Below, in pieces: positions 53,652 through 62,082 of a DNA stretch of 64,000 bases. The stretch comes from Bacillota bacterium (GTDB lineage: Bacteria; Bacillota; Bacilli; Paenibacillales; Paenibacillaceae), in the NCBI GenBank assembly GCA_023391635.1, contig JAEWAQ010000058.1:62001-126000 (forward strand), written 5' to 3'. Each line of letters opens with the position of its first letter. Position 1 is the stretch's first letter. The notes below the pieces were generated by a model. The model was not told the origin of the DNA and made no database searches. It saw only the letters and a program-made list of their open reading frames with translations. Both the position numbers and the translations under genes were made by a program.

Positions 53652-54980
53652 ATGCAGATCGTCATCAAGGATGTTCCGCTGCTCTGGAAGACCGATATCG
53701 TAGTTGTAGGCGCAGGATCGGCCGGCATTACGGCTGCCATAGCCGCAGCGAGAACAGGCAAGCTTGTTACGCTCGTGGAAAGGTACGGATTCCCGGGCGG
53801 CATCAGCACCGGGGTGCTGGATACATTCTATGGGTTCTACACGCCTGGAGAACGAAGCCGCAAAATTGTCGGCGGCGTGCCGGACGATATGCTGAAGCGT
53901 CTCTATGCGGAGAAAGCGGCAATGAAGCGGGGAAATTCCTTCGGCTATCTCGGCATCGGCATTACCTACGATCCGGAGCTGTTGAAGTGCGTATGGGAGG
54001 ACATGGCGGTGGAAGCGGGCGTACGGGTGCTCTACCATTCGTTCTGCACGGATGTCCTGATGGAAGGCAACCGGGTTGCCGGGGTGATCGTCGACGGCAA
54101 GCAAGGGCTGATGAAAATCGAGGCCGATGTCGTCATCGATGCTTCCGGCGATGCGGATGTCGCTTGGCGAGCGGGAGCGGCATTCGAGAAAGCGGGAGAG
54201 CTCAGCCCGGCGCAGACGCTGACGACGACATTCCGCTTGGCTCATGTCGATTACGCCCAGGCGACGGCGCTGCCGAAGAAAGAGTTGGAGCGCCTCATGC
54301 GGGAGGCCAATGCGAGCGGCTTGTATCAGCTTCCCCGCGAGGAAGGTTCGATCCACGTGACACCGATCCCTGGCGTCATGCTGGCGATCATGACGAAGAT
54401 GGACGGCTACGATCCTTGCGATCCCGTCTCGCTGACACAGGCGGAAATCAAAGGCCGCAGGCAAGCGAGAGAGTATATCCGATTCCTTCGAGACAAGGTG
54501 CCAGGATACGAGCAAGCCGCTCTGATCAACTTGAGCGTGCAGACGGGGATTCGCGAGACGAGGAGAATTTACGGGGAATACCGGCTCACGAAAGAAGATG
54601 TAGTGGAGATTCGCAAGTTCGACGATGCGATCGGGCAATGCGGCGCTCCGATCGAGGACCACCGCGGAGGGAAAGGGACGCATTGGGAGCTGCTTGCCGA
54701 AGGCGCAGCGTATGATATTCCTTACCGGACGCTGGTGCCGCAGCAGATCGACGGGCTGCTCGTGGCCGGGCGCTGCTTCTCGGCGACGCATGAGGCGCAT
54801 GCTTCCTGCCGCAGCATGGCGCAGTGCATGGCGATGGGGCAAGCGGCGGGAATGGCAGCTTCGACGGCGCTCGATCAGAAGGTCATGCCTCGCGAGGTGG
54901 ATATCGGGCTTGTCCAGAACCGGCTTGTGGCGATGGGCGCCGTGTTATACGACAGTCAGAACGGGGAGGATGTAGGATGA
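53652..54980 (+). CDS. FAD-dependent oxidoreductase
   Basis: A 442-residue flavoprotein of the FAD-dependent oxidoreductase (FAD_oxidored) group. The FAD motif is DIVVVGAGSAGITAAIAAA near residue 16-35, and VVIDASGDADVAWRAGA is the second nucleotide-binding region. The C-terminal GLLVAGRCFSATHEAHASCR is typical of the family. It oxidises a so far unknown metabolite. The ATG at 53652 follows AAGGAGGGG. The stop overlaps the creatininase-like gene (ATGA), so the two act together, possibly one oxidising and the other opening a ring or amide. Confidence 0.85.
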   Translation: MQIVIKDVPLLWKTDIVVVGAGSAGITAAIAAARTGKLVTLVERYGFPGGISTGVLDTFYGFYTPGERSRKIVGGVPDDMLKRLYAEKAAMKRGNSFGYLGIGITYDPELLKCVWEDMAVEAGVRVLYHSFCTDVLMEGNRVAGVIVDGKQGLMKIEADVVIDASGDADVAWRAGAAFEKAGELSPAQTLTTTFRLAHVDYAQATALPKKELERLMREANASGLYQLPREEGSIHVTPIPGVMLAIMTKMDGYDPCDPVSLTQAEIKGRRQAREYIRFLRDKVPGYEQAALINLSVQTGIRETRRIYGEYRLTKEDVVEIRKFDDAIGQCGAPIEDHRGGKGTHWELLAEGAAYDIPYRTLVPQQIDGLLVAGRCFSATHEAHASCRSMAQCMAMGQAAGMAASTALDQKVMPREVDIGLVQNRLVAMGAVLYDSQNGEDVG

Positions 54981-55669
54981 TCGAGTGGATCCGACTGACG
55001 AGCGAGAGCATCCGGGGCATCGACAGACAGCTGCCGGTCATCGTGCCGGTCGGGCTGGTGGAGGCGCACGGACCGCATCTGACGCTCGGACTCGACATGG
55101 ATACGGCGGTTTATTTCTCCCGCAGGGTGGCGGAAGCATCGGGCGCGATTCTCGCGCCGGCCATCCATTATGGTTTCGCGGACGAGATGAAGGAATATCC
55201 CGGTACGGTGGGGGTAAGGGCGGAGACGTTGGCTCTCGTCGTGCAGGATATAAGCGAGTTGTTCATCTATCACGGCTTCAAGAAAGTGATCTTCCTCAGC
55301 GGGCACGGAGCCAATAAGCTCGGCTGCGAGTTGGGCTTCTACAAGGTGTGGGAGAAGTATCCCGACTTCAAGCCCGCTTGCTGGAATTGGTGGTCGGATG
55401 CAGGAGTAACCGGCATTCATCATGCGGACAAGGGCGAGACGGAGGTGGCGCATGCGGTCGGGTCGCCCGTCCATGCCGACCGGATCAAGGACTACAGCTT
55501 CAAGAAGCCTTGGCATAAAGTGCGATCGCGCTTCGCTGTAGAGCCCGAATCGGGCGGAATCAACGGCAAGCCGAGCGAGTACGATCCGGCGGAGGGAGCC
55601 CGCATTCGCGAGCAAGTCGTCCGTGTGTTAACGGATAAAGTGATGGAGGCAATCGGCGACAAGGAATAG
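54977..55669 (+). CDS. Creatininase-family amidohydrolase
   Basis: A 230-residue hydrolase. The metal-binding residues of creatininase/MftE-type proteins are visible in VEAHGPHLTLGLDMD (Glu, His and Asp), SGHGANK (His) and HADKGETE (Glu). The family opens cyclic amides or splits amide and peptide-like bonds. The ATG overlaps the FAD gene stop. It is the last gene of the cluster, followed by two terminators. Its coupling to a flavoprotein suggests a two-step conversion of one compound. Confidence 0.87.
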   Translation: MIEWIRLTSESIRGIDRQLPVIVPVGLVEAHGPHLTLGLDMDTAVYFSRRVAEASGAILAPAIHYGFADEMKEYPGTVGVRAETLALVVQDISELFIYHGFKKVIFLSGHGANKLGCELGFYKVWEKYPDFKPACWNWWSDAGVTGIHHADKGETEVAHAVGSPVHADRIKDYSFKKPWHKVRSRFAVEPESGGINGKPSEYDPAEGARIREQVVRVLTDKVMEAIGDKE

Positions 55670-55715
55670 GCGGAATCGCGATCGAATGGGGCGATTTCCG
55701 GGGATTTCGGGCAAA

Positions 55716-55756
55716 CAAGGGCACCTCGCGAGTCCTCTTACGAGGTGCCTTTGTTG
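55716..55756 (+). terminator. Terminator of the GntR-regulated cluster
   Basis: Arms 55716-55728 and 55741-55753 pair over 13 positions with one wobble, ending in CTTTGTTGT. The T-run is modest. Confidence 0.65.
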
Positions 55757-55809
55757 TCGTAACATCAGAAATTGTGTCGCAGAGGCACTAATCTCACCTC
55801 AGCCGCGCC

Positions 55810-55861
55810 AATTCACCAAAAAGGACTGTCAGGGTGCCCTGACGGTCCTTTTTGGTGAATT
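55810..55861. terminator. Bidirectional terminator between convergent units
   Basis: The arms 55810-55833 and 55838-55861 are reverse complements but for one pair, with A5 on one side and T5 on the other. The stem thus works in both directions. It lies 10 bp after the end of thrC and 140 bp after the creatininase-like gene. Confidence 0.9.
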
Positions 55862-55871
55862 GCGGTATGCT

Positions 55872-57278
55872 TCAGAAGAACTGCTCCAGTTGCGCCTTGA
55901 TTTCGGCTGTCTCGCCGCCAACAACGGTCCGGGATTGCGGCTTGTCGAACAGCGCGGCGATCTGCGGCGGGTACTCCTGCCGGATGCCGCGCAGCCGGAT
56001 CGCTTCGTCGAACTTGGCCGGGTGGGCAGTTGACAGCGCTACGGTGGCCTCGTCCGCGTATGCGAGCCGGTCTGCCGCCGCCACGCCGCACGCCGTGTGC
56101 GGGTCGAGCAGGTAGCCGTGCTGTTCGTGATACTCGCTGATCGTGTCCAGGCATTCCTCATTGCGGACGCTGTAGGCGGCGAAGTCGGCCTGCACCTGCC
56201 GCAGCTTGTCGGCGGGTACGCTCAGCCGGCCTTCTGCCTTGAACTGCGCCATCACCGCGGCCGTCGCCCCTGCATCCTCTCCATAGAGATAGTAGAGGTA
56301 CCGCTCGAAGTTGCTCGCCACCTGAATATCCATCGACGGGCTATACGTGCCGCGGAATTCGCCCGGCTCATACACGCCTTCGTTCACGAACCGCTCCAGG
56401 ATGTTGTTCTCATTGGTCGCCAGCACGAGCTTGCCGATCGGCAACCCCATGCGCTTCGCCAGATAGCCCGCGAAGATATCGCCGAAATTGCCCGTCGGCA
56501 CGCTGAAGTTGACCGCTTGGCCTGCTGCCGCCGTCGGGACGATCCCTTGCTCCGCAAGCCGGAAGTAGGCGTAGAAGTAGTACACCGTCTGCGCGAGAAT
56601 GCGCGCGATGTTAATCGAATTGATCGCCCGCAGATGATAACGCCGCTTGAACTCGACGTCCGCGAACAGCTCCTTGATCATGCGCTGGCAGTCGTCGAAG
56701 GTGCCTTCCACCGCAAGGTTCAGCACGTTGTCGTCGCCGACCGTCGTCATTTGCAGCTCCTGCACTTTGCTGACTTTGCCGTTCGGGTGCAGGATGCAGA
56801 TGCGGATGCCTTCCTTGCCGCGCACGCCCTCGATTGCCGAAGCTCCTGTGTCTCCGCTCGTCGCCCCGAGAATGTGGATGATTGAATCCTTTTTCCGCGA
56901 AATGTAAGCATAGAGATTGCCCAGGAACTGCAGAGCCACGTCCTTGAAGGCGAACGTCGGGCCGTGGAACAGCTCCAGCACATGCAGCCCGTCACGCAGC
57001 GGGCGCACCGGCGTGACGCCGGGATCGCGGAACGTTCCGTAGCTGTCGTCCACGAGCCGCTTCAGATCGGCACGCGGAATCTCGTCGCCCACATAGAGCG
57101 AGAACACCTCGAGCGCGAGGTCCTGGTAAGACAACTTCTGCCACTGGCGGAGCGTGTCCGCGGCCACCTGCGGAATGCGCTGCGGTACGAGCAAGCCGCC
57201 GTCGTCGGCCAGCCCCATGAGCACCGCGTCGATGAACCCGATGGGGGCCACTTGCCCCCGCGTGCTGATATATGCCAT
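55872..57278 (-). CDS. thrC: Threonine synthase
   Basis: A 468-residue cytoplasmic PLP enzyme that turns O-phosphohomoserine into threonine. The N-terminus AYISTRGQVAPIGFIDAVLMG, the PLP lysine in TFAFKDVALQFLG (~Lys112), ATSGDTGASAIEG, FSVPTGNFGDIFAGYLAKRM and LDPHTACGVAA are all signatures of the long, yeast/E. coli-type ThrC rather than the short Bacillus type. I use the ATG at 57278 with AGGTGA 6 bases upstream; TTG at 57284 with AAAGGAG is an equal alternative. No hom or thrB gene lies alongside. A small hairpin occurs in its leader. Confidence 0.93.
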   Translation of the reverse strand: MAYISTRGQVAPIGFIDAVLMGLADDGGLLVPQRIPQVAADTLRQWQKLSYQDLALEVFSLYVGDEIPRADLKRLVDDSYGTFRDPGVTPVRPLRDGLHVLELFHGPTFAFKDVALQFLGNLYAYISRKKDSIIHILGATSGDTGASAIEGVRGKEGIRICILHPNGKVSKVQELQMTTVGDDNVLNLAVEGTFDDCQRMIKELFADVEFKRRYHLRAINSINIARILAQTVYYFYAYFRLAEQGIVPTAAAGQAVNFSVPTGNFGDIFAGYLAKRMGLPIGKLVLATNENNILERFVNEGVYEPGEFRGTYSPSMDIQVASNFERYLYYLYGEDAGATAAVMAQFKAEGRLSVPADKLRQVQADFAAYSVRNEECLDTISEYHEQHGYLLDPHTACGVAAADRLAYADEATVALSTAHPAKFDEAIRLRGIRQEYPPQIAALFDKPQSRTVVGGETAEIKAQLEQFF

Positions 57279-57306
57279 GTCCAATCACCTGACTCCTTTA
57301 AATAGG

Positions 57307-57325
57307 GAGTTTGCAGGGCAAACTC
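57307..57325 (-). promoter_or_regulatory. Small hairpin in the thrC leader
   Basis: GAGTTTGC and GCAAACTC pair perfectly around a 3-base loop, 29 bases upstream of the thrC ATG. No T-run or T-box sequence is seen, so an attenuation role is uncertain. Confidence 0.3.
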
Positions 57326-57401
57326 TCACCTCTCGTGCATTATTACGCTATTGTAACAAATCGAGCGGCATTTTGCGATTGGCTGTCGCAGCCTCTCGAT
57401 G

Positions 57402-57430
57402 TTTACATCGTTCAATCATTATGTTATGTT
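57402..57430 (+). promoter_or_regulatory. Promoter of the ridA-mlrC operon
   Basis: TTTACA (57402-57407), a 17-bp spacer and TATGTT (57425-57430) form a good sigma-A promoter about 55 bp before the RidA start. Two ATAAAAC elements follow between promoter and gene. Confidence 0.5.
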
Positions 57431-57486
57431 TTGCTTTATAAAACCAATGTTTCCACTAATAAAACAAAGTGAAAGGGGCGCCTCAA

Positions 57487-57882
57487 ATGTCTCAGCTCAT
57501 CCATACCGAACGCGCGCCGTCGTTCCCGTTGCCATTCTCCCAAGCTTTGCGCGCGGGCGATTTCGTGTACGTGTCCGGCCAAGTCGGCGTCGACCCGCAA
57601 ACCCGCCAAGTGGTGGGAGGCAAGATCGAGGAGCAGACCGAGCGGTGTCTGCGGAATATCGAAGCGATATTGAACGAAGCCGGATTGACGCTCGATCATG
57701 TGATCAAGGTGAATGCGTATTTGTCGCACTCGGAGGATTTCCCGGGTTATAACCGGACGTATGAGCAAATCATGAAGCGCCCGTTTCCGACACGCACTTC
57801 CGTGCAGAGCGGCATCGGCGATTACTTGATCGAGATCGACGTCGTCGCTTACGCGCTTGCGAAACGCGGTGAGCAGGCATGA
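57487..57882 (+). CDS. RidA-family (enamine/imine deaminase) protein
   Basis: A 131-residue Rid/YjgF protein. The core reads FSQALRAGDFVYVSGQVGVDP, then GGKIEEQTERCLRNIEAILNEAG and PTRTSVQSG, with the active-site Arg of RidA kept. The last strand is LIEIDVVAYA. RidA enzymes hydrolyse reactive enamines and imines released by PLP or flavin enzymes. The ATG at 57487 follows GAAAGGGG; 6 codons of open frame precede it. The stop overlaps the MlrC-like gene (ATGA), and the operon is divergent from thrC. Confidence 0.9.
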   Translation: MSQLIHTERAPSFPLPFSQALRAGDFVYVSGQVGVDPQTRQVVGGKIEEQTERCLRNIEAILNEAGLTLDHVIKVNAYLSHSEDFPGYNRTYEQIMKRPFPTRTSVQSGIGDYLIEIDVVAYALAKRGEQA

Positions 57883-59354
57883 CACTCCGGATCGCCGTTG
57901 CGGGGATTTATCATGAAACGAATACGTTCGCGCCCGGGCGTACGGTTCTCGCGCAGTTTGCGGACGAAAGGACCGAAGGCCTCGAGGCGTTCCGGCAGCG
58001 TTACGGCGGGACCCGCACTTCGATGGGCGGGGTGATCGATGCCGCGCTTCGTCAAGGGGCCGAACTGGTGCCCGGCTTGTATGCGGCCGCGACGCCGAGC
58101 GGCATGGTTGAGGCAGCGGCGGCCGATGCCTTAATTGATGATGTTGTGCGTTCGGTCGACCCTGGCGCATCCGGTCTTGTGCTGATTATGCACGGAGCGA
58201 TGGTAGCCGAACAATACGAAGATTTCGAAGGGGAATGCTTAACCAGGCTGCGGGCGCGGTTCGGCCGCGAATTTCCGATCGCGATGACAATCGACCTGCA
58301 TGCCAACATCAGCCGGGAAATGGCGCGGCTGGCGGACATCATAGTCGGCTATGATACATACCCCCATGTAGATATGTATGAAAGGGTGATTGAGGCTTTC
58401 GATCTGCTCGTCCGGCGTATTCGCGGTGAAGTCTCGCCTTCGCGTTCCTATGCGCACACCGGCATGCTGGTCGTCCCGCAGGCGATGATGACGGCCGAAG
58501 GCAGCATGAAGGCGTTGATGGACCGGGCGTTCGAGATCGAATCGGGCGATGCCCGCGTTCTGAATGTAACGGTGGCTGGAGGGTTTCCCTACAGCGATGT
58601 TGAGGATGCCGGTATGTCGTTCGTCGTCACGACGGATGACGCCCCGGAGTTGGCCGACCGCTATGCGGCGGAATTGGCGGAGACGGCGGTACGCCTGAGA
58701 GAGACCTTCGGGGTCGTGCACTTGCCGCCAGAAGAAGCAGTCGCGGCGGCGCTGGCGGAGCCCTTCGGGCCTGTCATTCTCGCGGAAGGATCGGACAATG
58801 TCGGAGGAGGAGCGCCGGCCGACGCCACGCATTTGCTTGCGCGTTTGACGAATGTCGCTCGGCCTGCCCTCATCGTTATCCGGGACGAGGAAGCCGTTGC
58901 GCTAGCGTTTCGACTGGGAGTCGGCGCCGAGTTCGAAGGAGAGATCGGTGGCAAGAGCGACGAGCTCCACGGCAGCCCGGTATCCGTGAAGGGAAAGATC
59001 CGCTTGCTGTTCGACGGCCGTTATCGCCATGTCGGCCCCTACATGACCGGCCAACAGGCGGATATGGGAAAGACGGCGGTTCTCTCGTGCGGGATGCTGA
59101 CGATCGTGTTGACCGAGAAGCGGACGGCACCTTGGGATTTGGGGCATGTTCGCAGCGTCGGCCTTTGGCCGGATGATTTCAAGATCATCGTCGCCAAGTC
59201 GGCCATCGCCTGGCAGACTGCCTTCGGTTCGTTCGCCAAACGCGTCATTCACGTCGACTCACCAGGCTGCTGCAGCGCGAATCTCCGGCATTTCGAATAT
59301 CGCCGCGTCCGCAGGCCGATCTATCCGCTGGACGAACGGGAGCGCGGCAGCTGA
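57879..59354 (+). CDS. MlrC-like M81-family metallopeptidase
   Basis: A 491-residue protein of the MlrC (microcystinase C) family. The N-terminal part has AVAGIYHETNTFAPG, VLIMHGAMVAEQYEDFEGE and TIDLHANISREMARLADIIVGYDTYPHVD, which supply the zinc ligands (His, Asp, Asp). The C-terminal part has LAEGSDNVGGGAPADATHLL. Outside cyanotoxin degraders these are peptidase or amidase-like enzymes of unknown substrate. The ATG overlaps the RidA stop. No export signal is present. Together they may degrade a small peptide or amino-acid derivative. Confidence 0.88.
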   Translation: MTLRIAVAGIYHETNTFAPGRTVLAQFADERTEGLEAFRQRYGGTRTSMGGVIDAALRQGAELVPGLYAAATPSGMVEAAAADALIDDVVRSVDPGASGLVLIMHGAMVAEQYEDFEGECLTRLRARFGREFPIAMTIDLHANISREMARLADIIVGYDTYPHVDMYERVIEAFDLLVRRIRGEVSPSRSYAHTGMLVVPQAMMTAEGSMKALMDRAFEIESGDARVLNVTVAGGFPYSDVEDAGMSFVVTTDDAPELADRYAAELAETAVRLRETFGVVHLPPEEAVAAALAEPFGPVILAEGSDNVGGGAPADATHLLARLTNVARPALIVIRDEEAVALAFRLGVGAEFEGEIGGKSDELHGSPVSVKGKIRLLFDGRYRHVGPYMTGQQADMGKTAVLSCGMLTIVLTEKRTAPWDLGHVRSVGLWPDDFKIIVAKSAIAWQTAFGSFAKRVIHVDSPGCCSANLRHFEYRRVRRPIYPLDERERGS

Positions 59355-59403
59355 AACGGAATATCGGAAGCGGAAACGGGAATGCGGGAAAACCGGATTC
59401 GGG

Positions 59404-59455
59404 TTGACAGAGCTCGTAGGGTAGAGTACGTTATAGTCATATTGGTAATACCATA
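59404..59455 (+). promoter_or_regulatory. Promoter region with GGTAATACC dyad
   Basis: A consensus TTGACA (59404-59409) is followed after 17 bp by TACGTT (59427-59432). Just downstream, ATTGGTAATACCATA (59441-59455) has a GGTA-AT-ACC-type dyad reminiscent of FadR-type GntR operators. It lies about 200 bp before the membrane AraC gene. The protein that would bind is unknown. Confidence 0.4.
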
Positions 59456-59619
59456 CTATTATTAACGTCGTTAGCCGGCGGCATACGGCCAATGGATGCC
59501 ATCCGCATTTCGTGGAGGTCCAATTACCCGCATGCTATAATGGGAGCAATTCAGCAGCGCCGACTCCCCAAGCATCCCTATCCGACAGCCGCTTGTCGGG
59601 CATGGTTTTGGAGAATAGT

Positions 59620-59634
59620 TTGGAACCGCTCTCA
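59620..59634 (+). promoter_or_regulatory. Candidate catabolite repression (cre) site
   Basis: TTGGAACCGCTCTCA fits the Gram-positive cre consensus WTGNAANCGNWNNCW at all fixed positions. It touches the ribosome binding site (CGGAGGG) of the AraC gene, so CcpA bound here would block elongation. One site by itself can be chance. Confidence 0.35.
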
Positions 59635-59648
59635 CGGAGGGTGAACGC

Positions 59649-61874
59649 ATGAATCGTCAGACACGGGATTCGCACGGTTTGAGAAACCTATCCTATAAAC
59701 GCCGCCTGACGCTCATCGTCTTGTTGCTCAGCGTCATTCCCGTGTTGGTGCTCGGCATGTTCTCCTCGACGAATGCGGCATCGATCGTGCAACAGGAAGT
59801 CGACCGCAACCATCTGATGGTCCTGCGCCAAATTCAGAATCAATTCGATCAGTTTATGAAAAGCATGGACCGCACATCCTTTCAAATTGCCAGCAACAGC
59901 ATTGTCGAGAAGTCGGTCGAAATCGGCCCGATCAGCAAAGATTTGGGCTATACGTTCGGCGCGATCGACGTGATCAGAAAAACCCGCAGCACGCAGGAAA
60001 TCCATTTCGACGTATCGTTGGTATACATGCATGAAGAGCAAGTGTACTCAACACGCTACGGTTTTGTCGATTTGACCGATTTTCCTTATCGCGACCTGCT
60101 GAATTCGGTCGGCTTCCGGTTCGATTCGACGGTCGTCGTACCGCCGGAAGCCGGTCAACGCATGCATGAACTGCTCATCGTACGCCCTGTCCCCGCCTTT
60201 TATTCGGACCGCCCGGATGGTATTCTCGTCTTCCATATAGATCCCTCTCAGCTGATTGGGATACTGGAGCAGGTCGAATTGGGCCATAACGGAAAAATTC
60301 TGATTGCGGATGAACAGGGCACGGTCGTATTCAGCCAGAATGCGGCGGAGATCGGATCGCGGATCTCGGCAACGTCGGAACCGTTCATGATTCGGAAGCC
60401 GACGGCCGAAGCCGGTTCGGGGGGAGCCTCTGCGGAAGAAGCCGGCAAAGTATCCATGAATGGCGACGATTATCTCGTCGCTTCGGTCCGTTCATCCTTT
60501 AACGACTGGTCGTATATCGCGATTACGCCTTACAAGGAGTTGACCAAGAAGGCGGGGGGAGTGCGCCGATTCACGCTCGGCCTGGCGGGCTCGCTCGTGG
60601 GCTTGGCCGTGTTGTTGGCGCTCTTCGGTTCGAATCGGCTGTATTCCCCCATCCAGCGGATGCAGCAGAAATTGCAGGGGGAATTCCGCGAACAGCTGCC
60701 GTATCTTCGGGATTCGATTTTCCTTCAACTGGTGAGAGGCGAGATGTCCGAGAACGAAATTCGCGACAAGACGGAACGTTACGGCTTGCTGTTGAAAGGT
60801 TCGCGTTTCTATGTATGCCTTGTGGAAATGGACGATTTCGCCCGATTCAAGCAAAAGTACAAGGAAAACGACCGTTCCCTGATGATCTATGCCCAGCGCA
60901 AAATGTTGGAGGAATTGTGCGAGAGCGAGCTTTCCTGCGTGACGGTATCCCCGCTGCCGAACCAGGTTGCCGTGCTGATCGGCACGAAAGACGCCAGCGA
61001 GCGGGCGGATGAGACCGTGCGCCGGAAGGCGATGGAATTCCGGAGCAATATTCAGAACTACTTCCGCCTGTCGGTTACCGTGGCGCTCAGTCAGGCATGT
61101 CGGGACTACACCGGAATCAGCGAGGCGTATCAGGAGGCGTCCGATCTGATCGGTTACCGGATGCTGCTCGGCAGCGAGCAATTGATCGGGCACGAATCCG
61201 TCAGAATGCCGCTCGGGACTTCGGGGCATTCGCTGATCGAACTGAAGAAGCAAATTTTGGCGGCGATGGCGAAGGGGGACGATGCCGAAGCGAAGGCCAT
61301 TTTGTCGGCGCTGATCGAAGCGATGCCGCAACAGATGCATAATGCCGAATCCGTGCTGGGCACGTTCGCTTATCTGATCGGGGAATTCGACCGGCTCGTG
61401 CGCGAATGGAGCGATGGCAGCGGGGAATTGGATACGAAGGAGCTGTACAAGCAATTGCTGGCCATGTCATCGCTGGCCGAGACGGAGCGTTGGTTCGCGG
61501 AGACGGTATTTCCGCTCGTCATGAATGCGCTGCAAGACGCGAACCTGCCGAAACGAACGAAGCTGGTCCAGCAGGTGCTGCAATATATTCACTTGCATTA
61601 CGACACGGACCTGAGCTTGCAGCTAGTGGCCGATACGTTCGGGATGACGCCCCCGCAGTTAAGCCGGTTGTTCCGCGAAGAGCGCAACGAGTCGTTCAGC
61701 GACTATGTCCTGCGCTGCCGGATCGAGAAAGCGAAGGAATGGCTTACCCATACCGAAATGCCGATTCGGGAAATCGCGGAACGTTTGCGCTACGCCTCCG
61801 TCCAAAATTTCACCCGGATCTTCAAACAGATGACGAACGAGCCTCCCGGTCATTACCGGAAGAAATCCCGATAA
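59649..61874 (+). CDS. Membrane-anchored AraC-family regulator
   Basis: A 741-residue sensor-regulator. Helix 1 is at ~20-42, an extracellular dCache-like domain follows (~43-300, with a Gly/Ala/Ser/Glu insertion near 260-275), and helix 2 lies at ~308-328 (LGLAGSLVGLAVLLALFG). A degenerate GGDEF-like domain spans ~350-520. The AraC DNA-binding domain (~640-741) has FGMTPPQLSRLFREER and IREIAERLRYASVQNFTRIF. The ATG at 59649 follows CGGAGGG. It is flanked by a possible cre site and followed by a terminator, so it is a single transcription unit. It probably controls the RidA-MlrC operon, the enolase-superfamily operon, or both. Confidence 0.86.
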   Translation: MNRQTRDSHGLRNLSYKRRLTLIVLLLSVIPVLVLGMFSSTNAASIVQQEVDRNHLMVLRQIQNQFDQFMKSMDRTSFQIASNSIVEKSVEIGPISKDLGYTFGAIDVIRKTRSTQEIHFDVSLVYMHEEQVYSTRYGFVDLTDFPYRDLLNSVGFRFDSTVVVPPEAGQRMHELLIVRPVPAFYSDRPDGILVFHIDPSQLIGILEQVELGHNGKILIADEQGTVVFSQNAAEIGSRISATSEPFMIRKPTAEAGSGGASAEEAGKVSMNGDDYLVASVRSSFNDWSYIAITPYKELTKKAGGVRRFTLGLAGSLVGLAVLLALFGSNRLYSPIQRMQQKLQGEFREQLPYLRDSIFLQLVRGEMSENEIRDKTERYGLLLKGSRFYVCLVEMDDFARFKQKYKENDRSLMIYAQRKMLEELCESELSCVTVSPLPNQVAVLIGTKDASERADETVRRKAMEFRSNIQNYFRLSVTVALSQACRDYTGISEAYQEASDLIGYRMLLGSEQLIGHESVRMPLGTSGHSLIELKKQILAAMAKGDDAEAKAILSALIEAMPQQMHNAESVLGTFAYLIGEFDRLVREWSDGSGELDTKELYKQLLAMSSLAETERWFAETVFPLVMNALQDANLPKRTKLVQQVLQYIHLHYDTDLSLQLVADTFGMTPPQLSRLFREERNESFSDYVLRCRIEKAKEWLTHTEMPIREIAERLRYASVQNFTRIFKQMTNEPPGHYRKKSR

Positions 61875-61917
61875 GATGCATGCCCGCTGCTTGCATTCCC
61901 CTTCGAACCATCACTTG

Positions 61918-61957
61918 AAACCCGCGTCGCTACGGCGATATCGCGGGTTTTTTCTTT
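61918..61957 (+). terminator. Terminator after the AraC gene
   Basis: AAACCCGCG (61918-61926) pairs with CGCGGGTTT (61942-61950), with more pairing inside, and TTTCTTTT follows. It is 43 bp behind the stop codon. Confidence 0.85.
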
Positions 61958-62082
61958 TGCGCAACGTTATTGTTCTTTATAAACGGGCGGCCTGCTCAAA
62001 TGAAAATTGCGCTGTATTTCAACAAGTCTTATGCTGATGCCGTGAATCCGAAATGCGAGCCGAGATGGGAACAGGAGCCATG

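Noticed and set aside
53532..54842. Antisense open frame of 436 codons opposite the FAD oxidoreductase
   Set aside because: Shadow of the plus-strand gene, which has an FAD motif and start/stop coupling.
57285..57400. T-box leader upstream of thrC
   Set aside because: No T-box sequence, specifier loop or terminator/antiterminator pair is seen, only an 8-bp hairpin.
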